The notes under the pieces were generated by a model that worked only from the letters and a program-made list of their open reading frames with translations, had not been told where the DNA came from and did no database searches. From Castor canadensis (lineage: Eukaryota > Chordata > Mammalia > Rodentia > Castoridae), in assembly GCF_047511655.1 (NCBI RefSeq), contig NC_133386.1, forward strand, positions 78,247,501 to 78,311,500: a DNA stretch of 64,000 nucleotides, in the 5' to 3' direction. This document shows, piece after piece, positions 44,701 to 56,700 of the stretch. Position 1 is the stretch's first letter; each line of letters starts with the position of its first letter. The position numbers and the translations under genes were made by a program.

Positions 44701-47700
44701 TCATGTCTGTTTTTGTGCCAGTACCATGCTGTTTTTATTGCTATTGCTTTGTAATATAGTTTGAAGTTGGGTATTGTTACATCTCCAGCATTGCTCTTTT
44801 TGCTGAGTATTGCCTTGGCTACTCGGGGTCTCTTGTGTTTCCAAATGAACTTTAGAGTGGATTTTTCAATCTCTGTGATGAATGTCATTGGAATTTTGAT
44901 GGGAATTACATTAAACATGTAGATTGCTTTCAGTAGTATAGCCGTATTTTCTATGTTCATTCTACCAACCTATGAACACGGGAGATCTTTCTATCTTCTG
45001 CAGTCTTCCTCAATCTCTTTCTTCAGGGGTTTGTAGTCATTCACATCCTTTGTTAAGTTTATTCCTAGGTATTTGATTTTTTTGAGGCTATTGTAAATGG
45101 AATTGTTTCCATATATTCTCAGTTTGTTCATTGTTGGTGTATAGAAAACTAATGATTTTTATAAGTTGATTTAGTATCCTGCTACCTTGCTGTAGCTGTT
45201 TATAGTGTCTAGGAGTTTTTGGGTAGAGTTTTTGGGTCTTTAAGATATAAGATCATATTGTCTGCAAATAAGGATATTTTGACATTTCTTTACCTATTTG
45301 TATTCCCTTTATTTCTTCTTCTTGCCTAATTGCTCTGGCTAGGAATTCCAGGATGATGTTGAATAGGAGTGGGGATAGTGGGCACCCTTTTCTCATTCCT
45401 GATTTTAGGGGAAATGGTTTTAATTTTCTCAATCAAGTATGATGTTGGCTATAGATTTGTCATATATAGCCTTTACAATGTTGAGGTACATTCCTTCTAT
45501 TCCTAGTTTACTCAGAGCTTTTATCATGAAGTGGTGTTGGATCTTGTCGAAGGCTTTTCTGTATCTATTGAGATGATCAAGTGGTTTTTGTCTTTGCTTC
45601 TATTAATGTGCTGTATTACATTTATAGATTGGCATATGTTGAACCACCCCTGCATCCCTGGGATGAAGCTAACTTGGTCGTGGTGAATGATCTTTCTGAT
45701 ATACTGTTGGATTTGGTTTGCCATTATTTTATTGAGGATTTTTGCATTGATGTTCATTAAGGAGACTGGCCAATAGTTCTCCTTTTTGGAGGTGCCTTTG
45801 TCTGATTTTGGGATGAGTGTAATACTGGCTTCATAGAATGAGTTAGGCAGAGTTCCTTCCCTTTCTATTTCATGGAACAGCTTAAGGAGAGTTGGCATTA
45901 GTTCTTCTTTAAAGGACTGACAGAATTCAGCAAAGAATCCATCAGGTCCTGGACTTTTCTTTTTTGGGAGATTCTTTATTGTGCCTCAATTTCATTTTGT
46001 GTTATAGATCTATTCAGGTGATTAATATCCTCTTGGTTCAATTATGGATGGTCATAAGTATCTAGAAATCTGTCCATTTCTTCAAGATTTTCAAATTTAT
46101 TGGAATATAGGTTCTCAAAGTAGTCTCTGATGATTCCCTGGATTTCCATGGTGTTTGTTGTTATCTCCCTTTTTGTATTTCTGATTTTACTGATTTGGGT
46201 TTTTTCCTCTCATTTTACTCAGATTTGTCAGGGGTCTGTCAATCTTGTTTATTTTTTCAAAGAACCAGCTTTTTGTTTCATTGATTCTTTGTATTTTGTT
46301 TGTTTCTATTAAATTAATTTTGGCCCTTATTTTTAATTCTTGATTTTCTTGGAGTTTGCGGTGTAGTATTAGGTCATTGATTTGAGATCTTTCTGTCCTT
46401 TAATATATGCATTCATGGCTATAAACTTTCCTCTTAGTACTGCCTTTGCTGTGTCCCATAGGTTCTAGTAGGTCATGTTTTCATTTTCATTAACTTACAA
46501 TAATCTTTTAATTTCCTCTTTTATTTCATCAGTGACCCACTGATCATTGAGCAATGTGTTGTTCAGCTTCCAATTGTTTGCATATTTTCTCCTTTGTTTT
46601 TGTTGTTATGTTCTTGTTTTAATGCACTGTGATCAGATAGAATGCATGGGATTATTTCTATATTCTTATATTTGCTGAGGCATGCTTTGTGCCCTAAGAT
46701 ATGATCAATTTTGGAGAAATCTCCATGGGCTGCTGAGAAGAATGTATATTATGTGGAAGTTGGATTAAATATTCTGTAGAGATCAGCTAGGTCCATTTGA
46801 TCTATGGTGTGGTTTAGTCCTAGAATTTCTTTGATTTTTTGGTTTGGATGACCTATCTATTGGTGAAAGGGGGTTATTAAAGTCTCCCACCACTGTGTTT
46901 GGAGTCTATATATGCTTTTAGGTCCTTCAGAGTATGTTTGATGAAATTGGGAGCACTGACGTTGTGTGCATATAGGTTGATAATTGTTATTTCCTTTTGT
47001 TCTATTTCTTCTTTTATTAGTATGGAGTGTCCTTCTTTATCTCATTTGATCAATATAATTTGAAGTCCACTTTGTCCAAGATAAGTATTGCTACTCCTGC
47101 CTGTTTTCATGGCATTTGCTTGGTAAATCTTCTTCCAGCCTTTCCCCCTAAGCCAGTGTTTGTTTCTGTCAATGAGATGGGTCTCCTGTAAACAACAGAT
47201 TGTTGCATCTTACTTTTTAATCCAGTTCGCCAAACGGTGTCTTTTGATGGGGGAGTTAAGTCCATTAACATTCAGTGTTAATAGGTATGTGGTAATTCCT
47301 GTCATTTAGTTTGTTTTTGTTGTTTAAGGGTTTGTGTGCACCTGAATCAATGTTACTCTCTACTTGCTTGCCTTTCCTTCTCCTGTGGTTTGATACTGCC
47401 TGTCCTCTCATGGTTTTGTTTGCTTTCATTTTCTGAGTGCAGAATTCCTTGGAGAATCTTTTGTAGTCATGGCTTGGTGGTCATATATTGTTTTAGTTTC
47501 TGTTCATCGTGGAAGACTTTTATTGCTCCACAGAGTATAATTTAAATAGGATCATAAAAACTGATATTTTTTATATATGAATAAGATCATCACAATTGGT
47601 ATTATTAATATATGAGCTAAATATCTGAAAAAGTATTGGACTTCAGTGTTCCTTGTTTCAGTGACTGATACCACCATTCATCAATACCAGGAAGACAGAA

Positions 47701-50700
47701 ACCTATGGGTCATTCTTGGGTACTTTTTCCATTTCTCCTTCCTTTCCCACTGGCTTTCCAACCATATCAGTATAGTGGCTGAGGGTGTAAGTCCCAACTC
47801 AACTAGGTCTCTGCACTCACTAGGTATGTGTTGCTTAGGAAGCTATATAAATTCTTTAAACCTCCTCATGTGTATATAGTAATTCCCCCTTATCCATGGG
47901 AGATATGTCCCAAGACCCCATTGATGCCTGACACTGTGGCTAGTACTGAACCTTAGTTATACTATGATTTTTCCTATACATACATATCTATGATAAAAGT
48001 GTAATTTATAAGTTATGTACAATAAGAGATTAATAACAACTTATCATTAATAGAATAACAATAAAAAGTTATGTGAATATCATCCCTCTCTCAAAATATT
48101 CTATTGCACCATATTTATCCTTTTTGTGATAATGTGACATGATTCAATACATATGAGAAGTGAGATGAATGATGTAGGCATTGTGTTACAGTATTATCTA
48201 CTACATGTGAATGCAAGCACAGTGATATTGTCTATTTGATAACTAAGCCAGCTACTAAATGACTAACAAGTAGATATTTATACAGTGTGGATATACTGGA
48301 CAAAGGGATGATTCATGTCCTTGGACAGGACAGAACAAGATGGTGTGAGATTTCATCATGCTACTCAGAATGTCACACAATTTAAAACTCATGAATTATT
48401 TCTGTAATTTTCTAATTAACATACTAGGACCATTATTGAACATGGGTAACTAAAACCATGGAAAGGTTTCAGTGGATGAGGAGGAGCACTGTAACTGAAA
48501 TTTAACTAATTGCTACATTTTACAGTTTATGTAAGGATTAAGGAATAGTGTCTCTGAAGCACCTGGCACTTAGTAAACATTCAGTGATTGTTAGTGATTA
48601 CTCCTTATTCTCGCCAACCTATTGCTAATGTCCTTTTGATTTGTTTTCCTAAATATTGCTAACCCATCCATTTCTCTTTTTTCACTCCCACATATTGACA
48701 ACATAAGTTACCACCACCTCTCACCCGCACTATTGTAGGTCTCCCCACATCCATTTTTGTTTCTCAGATCCATACTCCACACTGCAGTCAGAGTAATTTT
48801 TCTAATACACAAATCTGATTATGCCTCCTGCCTTTTTCCCCTTCAGTGTCTTCCCATTGCTCCTAAGATAAAGAATAAAAGCCTCAGTATAGTGAACAAG
48901 GCTCTGTAAGTCCTGGCCCTTGCCTACCTCACACCTGCATTGCTCATCTGCATAGTGCTACTGAGCCTCAGAAGAGCCTTTCTTTGCGAATGTTAATTTC
49001 TACCATGAACTCTCTTCTTTCTACTTTGCCCTACCCCATCAATTCCTCTAAAGCTTCACCCAAACATTCCCACCTCAAGAAAGCCTTCTTGACTGCCAGC
49101 CTAGGTCAGGTCATACCTTTCCACAGTCCTACCTCTATATACTTTCCTTCATATATTAATCACAACTATCACTAAATGTGCAATCACTTATTTAATGTGT
49201 GTCTTCTAATAGAAGACATTAAGAAGTGCAGAGACAGCCTAGTTCACTACTGGATAGCCAGTGCCTAACAGTGTTGAATGAAGACAGATTGTTTTTCTAT
49301 TCCAAAGGCAAGAAAACTGAAGTTCAGGGAGGTTAAAAACAAAAATAAAAACACCTGACCAAGGTTACAGCAGCTAAGATTAACAGTTAGTAGAAGGACT
49401 CGGTGAGGAGATTTTACATTTCATATTCTATTATATTTATGATGGTAGGAGAGCTTTCCATATTAGAATGCCAAAATTTAGAGGTAACTGTCAGAATGAA
49501 CTTATTTGCCTATTTGTCTCCTTTGAAAGTTTAGTGACTACCTAAAATCATGTACATTCTTAAAAAGAATACTATAAAATTGTTTTTGTATTAATTTCTT
49601 TTAACAAAAGGATCATATAACAATGGATGATATTAAATTAATAGAATTCAAGCTATAAATTTAAATACACTAAGTGCTATAATGTAAAATTATATTATAA
49701 TGATTTTGGCTAGAGATGTGACTCACATGGTAGAGTGCCTGACTAGCAAGCATGACGCTCTAATTTTAAATCCTAGTACAGGAAGAAAAAAACGGTAATT
49801 TTTTAATAATCAGTTTTTTATTTATACTTTCAAAAAATAGAATACAGAGAACAGTCTCAGCTTATAAGAATGATCAATTTTCAGATATCTAAGTAAGATA
49901 AAAATATTGTAGTTCAGTAAAAAAAATATATGACTTGGGGGCAACAACAGAACAGAGAAAGAGACACACAGACTATCAGAGAGAGATACAGGAAAAGGCA
50001 TACTCCAAAGTCAATGAGGCATAATTTGAAGAGCACATTATTTAATTGTCCTGCATTTAATACTAATTTTGTTCCTATTTACCTTACCTATAATCATTAA
50101 TAAGGGCCTTCATATGTTTTCTACGTAGTAAATCTTCACATACTTGAATATACTATTGAAATACTGCTAAGGGCCTATTCCTATTAATCTCATTCAAATG
50201 AAAACCAAAGATTCAATATTACTTAATACATATGTAAGGTGTATTTCTAAGAAAATTTTAGGAACATAATTTAAGGAAAACAGTGGAATGAAAGAAAATT
50301 TCCAGAAATAGTGAGAGATGCTATATATCACATACAAGTAATAAACAGGTTAGAAGGAAAAATAAGAGAGACTAGTTTCACTTTATGTGGGATAATCCTG
50401 GAATATATCTAAATTGACCAAGAGTTGGTAATTTCACTTCATATATGAAGAATACATTTAGATGGGCCAAGATTGATTTATATCTGACAGAAAAGGTTAT
50501 ATAGATCATCCTAAAATATATTTTGCCTGTCTGAAAAAAGCAGGGCTACTATACAGACCCAAGAATGAGATAATAAATGTAACATTCTAGAAATTTTCAG
50601 ATCTTTAACATACTAAAGTCAATGTAATTATTATATAATTCAATTGAACATTTTCATTCACATTTAATAGATATTTTAAAATTATAAGTCTGAAAACTAT

Positions 50701-53700
50701 TAAATTATTGATTTTTCCATGTTTCATTGGTGTTGAAGTATATTCAAGGTACAAGACATTAAAATTATGTAGTATAATTTTATTTTACTCAATTTCATAA
50801 AGACAGTAATAAGCATTTGGATGACAGAGGAAAGTAAAAAGATTCTGGATTTCAAGAAAACCATGTGAAAATGTGGTGTATGTGAAAGGACTAGTAAAGT
50901 TTACATACAGACCTGCTGTTCAACATGGGCACCAAGAGCCACATGTGCTTTGGAACACATACACTTTAGCTATCATAAAACTCTAATTATGAACAACTTG
51001 GGTAATACAGATCATGTATTCCTATTAAAAATTTTAGCATCTGAATGAAGGTTGCTGTAAGTATAAAATATACACTATATTTTGAAGACAGTGCAAAAAA
51101 GTAAACTATCTTGTTAATTTTTATGATATCAATTTTATTTGATTATGTGTTGAAATGATAATGTATTGGGTTTAATAAAGTAAAATTAATTTCACCTTCT
51201 TCCTTTTGTTATAGACTGCATTATGGCCAACAGCCTACATGATGGTCTACTGTCACAGCATTTTAATCTAAAAGATTCACTGATGTTTAAATACTATATA
51301 TAAGTGACTTAACTCAGAAACTGCTCTTCTGTGAAGAAATATAACTAGCCTAATACCAAGAACAATAGCTAAAATTACCTTTTTCTCTTCCCATTCTTTG
51401 ACTGCGCTGGGCTGCCCACTTGGAAACTGCAACACACTCCCAGTGCCAGCAGACAACAGTGGAGGTTGGACCTTGCTAAGAATCTTTGAGCAGAGCCTGA
51501 GAGAATCTGTGAGCTCAGACAAGTGCAATGTCTGGAGATGGCTTGTCAGGGCAGAAACCATCCTCAGCAGCAACTGAGGCAAGTGTTCTGTCTGGATTTC
51601 AATGTAAGTCTCCTGAAAATAAAAGTAAATTGAAAATTTTTCAATGATGAAGTTGCTATTTATTTTTTACTCTATACAAATAAGGCTATATTTTGTTCAT
51701 ATTTTATAGGTATCATGCTTTTAATTAGTATTGTATAGTTATTTTATTATTGAAGACATAAAATTTCTATTCCCAATTTCTCAATTTAAGTACTTCAAGA
51801 ATATATCACAAAACACCCCCAGTTTTTCCATTATATCAGTGAAATTACAACATAACAAAAGTGAATGGAATCAGTTAAAAACAAAACAGGCTGAATGTCA
51901 TACCTGACACAGCACCCTCATACTTCTAGTAGGCTTCAAAATGAGAAAGCAAAGAATTGAGGAGAGAAAACATAAGGGGAAATATTTCCAACAGTCTTCA
52001 TTTAATAGAAAAAAATCATTAATGAATACAAAAGCAGCATTAGACCACCATATACAAGCTAAGATTTTATAGCATGCAGTTAGGAAATATATTCTATTTA
52101 TTACACATGTACGTCAGAGGACAAAATACGTAGAAAATGTTATGAGAAAAAGCTACTCTAAAGAGAAAAAATTAATTTTAAAGACGAAATTTATTTAAAG
52201 ATGTAATTTATCTCCAATAACATTTGAACTTTGTTGTTAGATTTCCTTGATATGTTTGTTTGTTTGTTTGTTTGTTTTACCAAGGTAATCTTACCAAAGA
52301 AACTATATCCAACAAAAAATCCACCAGTAAGCAGAAATTGGTCAGCTGTAACTCAGATGATTCACTACTATCTCCAGGCCCAATCTGAAGTCTGGTGTGT
52401 AATGTCCTCCTAAAAGGACAAAAATTTATCAAGCGTACTATCAAGTAATATTAATGACAACATCATTGTGTTACCAGCAAAGGCCAAGTCAACAATGAGT
52501 CACACAGTAAAGTTCTTGTGATGACACATTCCCTTTCCCCCAAGGCATGACTACCTTTATGGAGAAAATTCTTAAACTAAGTTTCCTAGGCCTAACCTCT
52601 CCCTGTAATTGCTATCCTGTACCACCCACGTGTTCGGGATGGATCTCACTTTTTCAGATTTATTTTCCATTGTTCCCACTATAAATGTCATCTCCTAGTA
52701 AAAACGGATTGCTACTTTTTTCTAAACCTAGGGTCTCTATTTATAACAATTTGTCGTCCTGGATTACTGTCCTCCCCAACTTACTTCTCATATCTAGAAT
52801 GCATCTATACTTTAAGATATGAGATCAAATGTTACTTCTTCTAGGAAGTCTTTTAGGATCCAAGAAGTAGAGCTAGATCTTCTGAAAAAACATTCATATT
52901 AAGTCTTATTAATCCTATAAGACCACACATTGCCTTACACACTGTAGACACAAAGTAAGAATATGACATAGTCCCTGACCAGCAAGAAATAAAAGCATAT
53001 GGACAAATAAATACAACAGTGTCACAGTGTGGTGACATTGATTGGTGGTTTGAGAAAGCTAGAAGACTACTGGAAGGTGGGTGACCTCACTTTAGGACCA
53101 TAGCAGATGGGCAAACTGGGCAGAGTATTTTAGGAACAATACTACAATAAATGCTTAGCAGCATGAAAGTAACTGTTGTCCAGGTTAGCTCAAGAAGCAT
53201 AGAGGTGTGTTTTTACAAACACAGAAAGAAACACAGAAGGTTGGATGTATATATTTGTGGACACTGAAGGTGAAAACACAGTGTAGGGTAGGTGGTGAAG
53301 AGATAGTCCTAATTCCTCCTATAATTTAATCTCTGTATGGGGCAGTTGCAATTTTTAATTGAATACCAGAAATGTATGCATGTATGTCTTACTTATCCCA
53401 AGATAAAGTCTTTGAAGACAGGAACCATTTATATGCCTAACATGATGACAAATGGGTAAGCAAAAAAAAAAATCCTAAATCATTAAAGAGATTCATGTAT
53501 AGCAACATTCATATTTCCTACCTATTCTCTTTTTTTCTTTTGCAGTACTGAGGCCTCACACTTGCTAGGCAGGAGCTCTACCACTTGAGCCATACCTCTA
53601 AGCCTGCAACATCCACATTACTAAAAACTTCTAAACCTCAGATTGTACATATTTACTTTTTTATTACATGTTTCTGAGGCATGAGAGTTTAATCTGGTTC

Positions 53701-56700
53701 TGAGAGGATTTGGTTTAGAATCCATAGATTTCACTCAGCTTCACTAGTAGTCTAGGGTTTCAGACCATGTTTCAGGCTTTATATCCTAAGGAGTAGAGGA
53801 GTTTTTTTAATCATTCATCAGAGACAACATGGGCCAGTTCTACGTCTTTGAAAACACAGGAGGACCAAGGAGGTTTTGTTAATCAAACTGAGAATACTTT
53901 TTGGAAAGTGTGTCAAGGCAGCAGCACAAATCTGCTATCTTCTTTACCACAAAAAAGAGGGGATTACTATTCACTGTTGGTGAATACAGAACTAATTTCT
54001 AAGCTAGTTCCTAATTCTAAAGATTATGTGATCAATGATTTTTATATCCTAGAGTGACAAAGTAGAGTCATACTATGGAAAGTAAATAATTAATAATTTT
54101 CAGTAGAAGTAAAATATAAAAGAACATTCTTATCATTAGATTGAAAATTTAAAGTCAAAAGTTAGCTTTGTATTTTATTAAATTTTAAAAAATGAAATAA
54201 TTTAACATACCTACAGCATTCTTCAAACCAACGTGCAACGTAATCCCACATATAATAAGGTTCAAAAGAATTAAAGAGAAGGTTGGCAGTTTTAATCAGC
54301 TCTGCTGTTTTCTTATTTTCCCTTAGTTTACTAAAGAAAAGGAAAGAAACAAAAACGAAACACTATGAGCACTTATTGTTTCAAATTTGAATGCAGTATT
54401 ATTAGAGCAGTACATATTCCTAGGTAATTGGCAAAAATACGCTAGTAAAAATATTGCAACAAATAATCTTAATATACTGTCACTATTTACTTTATATGTA
54501 ATTATTTTTCAAATTTGAGTTTTTATAACTCAAACAAATGATCAAGATCAGAAAGTGACCTTGCAAAATTTCTGCATAATAAAAACCACAAAATAACAGG
54601 AAGCTCTTTTTGCTCTATTTCTCTCTCTCTTTTTTTTTTTGACTGAGAAAGGGCCTGGAACTCACTATGTAACCCATCTTGCCTTAAACTTGAGATTCTC
54701 CTGTTTTAGCCTCTATGTGTTGGGGTTACATGTGTGCATCACCACACCTAGCATCTTTTTGAATTTTTAAAGTGTACAATTGTTAATTTGGCATCAAATT
54801 GCTTTGATTCCCTTGGCATATATAAATTGAGTAGTGATTTGGTTTTGACAGTCTTGATTTTGAAGAATTTTGCTTGCTTTCCTGTGCTGTTCAGGATTTG
54901 TTTTCAATGAAAGATTATTTTGACCAGTTTCACTCAAATTATTATTCTTAGCTTGAAAAACAAACAAAAAAAGACTATTATTGTAAATAGTATTGTAAAT
55001 TACTACTAAAATTCTATCAGGGAAAAGTAGCCTCTCATTTACCTATTTTCTCCTATACTTTCTAAGAGATGTACTGTCAATATAGCTAGTAGGTTTTAGC
55101 AGAAAAAGACTAATCAAGTACTCTATAAGACAATATAAATTCTCAGGCAGAGTACATGAAATAGAATGAAATAAGTCAACATTAACTTCTCTAACCAAAA
55201 ATAGAGGGAATTATATCATCAGAAAAAATAAACTGTCTACAAATGTTTTTATAGATATTTTAAAGTACACTTTAGGAAAATCCAGGATATCTCAAAGTTA
55301 TCAACAAAGAAGACACTAATGAAATGTAAATTTTGTAAAAACTTGTAGCCTTAGAATATGTCATATTATAATAACAGATGATACTAGAAACAAAGTGGTC
55401 TGCTTAAAGCAGAGAAGAAAACAATGCAACTTTGTCAGCATGTATCTGTCACTGACACAGAGAACAGGACATACTAATTAATTACATGACCTATCCTAGG
55501 AATTCAAGTGTATATATAGTTGAAAGAAGAAATAACTAGAACTTTACAAACAGAACACACAGTGGCCTTTCATTAATTTCATTTGTTAAGTCTGTCTTCT
55601 GGTCTTTTTCTGATCTACAATTTGGCCTCCCAAGTGTGTCAAGTCATCAAGTGACACCACTCAATTCAAACAAACAGGCCAGGACTGGTTACCAAACAAG
55701 ACAGACTCTCATTATTAACTGATGTGCGGAAGTCTCTTGTGGTTTTATAAGTGTAATTAAATTCCATGGTTAACATTTAATATCTTCATATTAACTGCTG
55801 AAATTTAATTTATTAAACTGGTGAAATTAAGAACCAACCTTGGAATGTTTCATTGTGTTACCATGTTTAAAGAGTCTATTTGACTAATGAGTACAGTTAA
55901 TTACAATACTTCATGCTACCAAAATATAGTGATATCTTAAATCCATCTTACTCATCAGAACACAAATTTCATACAGTAATATGTTATAGTAAGTGAATAT
56001 ATACTTCCTGAATATTAATAAATGAGGATATTTTCTTGTCATGCTTAATTTTTTGGTAATCTACCTGCTTAGCTGAGCATGGTCTTTGCTGAAGGGTGGT
56101 TCCATTTGAAAATCCAATTCTGCTTTGCATTGAGAATATAATGTTCTAAATACCTCAATCAGGACATCTTCCAGAATTACAGGTCCTTAAAGTTATATAC
56201 AAATTAAAGACAGCAATTAGCACTGGCAAATCATGATTATCTGAAAAGTGGTCAAATTAAAGGATGCTTTAACAAGTATTATTTTTAAATAATATTTTTT
56301 TCAGACACTCAATTTCACATTTTGAGAAACTGTCAAGTGATAAATAACTGAACAAATGTCTCACATAACAGAACTGACAGAATCAGGAAAACTGACTTGG
56401 TAACTTAATTATCTTTATTACTTTGGACAAGTATATTTAACTTCTTTAAGTTTTATTAAAGAAGTTAAATAAAACTTAAATAAATTAAATAAAAATAATA
56501 CCAACTTACAGAATAGTTTTTAGGATTAGGGACAATATTTGTGTGGTACACAAAATAGTTCTTAAAATACAGTGATTGTTCAATAAATGATATTTGTATC
56601 ACTATCATTGTTAATAGCTCTAAAATGCAAGAGGCTAAATTTTATTGCTATGATATATGCCAATTTCCTTTAAAAAATTCCTCGCCTTGAGCTATTGTGT

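Larger units (their letters stand above)
43121..47530 (-). mobile_element. Long L1 retrotransposon, 5'-truncated, inactive
   Basis: 4.4 kb LINE-1 reading on the minus strand, the same direction as DOP1A. The ORF2 start ([15 protein letters not shown]) is near 47305, so the whole ORF2 region is present: endonuclease part, then reverse transcriptase ([32 protein letters not shown], in 45524-45898), and the C-terminal region. The longest open piece is 300 codons at 44058-44960. Frameshifts and stops break ORF2, for example after 45540 and near 43940. The 3' UTR is about 43121-43560. Only a few hundred bases upstream of ORF2 remain. Exact 14-bp duplication CAGAGTATAATTTA at 43107-43120 and 47531-47544. 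Confidence 0.92.

Noticed and set aside
44058..44960. 300-codon minus-strand ORF as a host gene
   Set aside because: It is the C-terminal part of L1 ORF2 inside a complete L1 insertion with target-site duplication.
48984..49175. 63-codon plus-strand ORF
   Set aside because: Part of an old L2 3' fragment.
53848..54057. 69-codon plus-strand ORF
   Set aside because: No family resemblance, no splice context, antisense within a DOP1A intron; random open frame.
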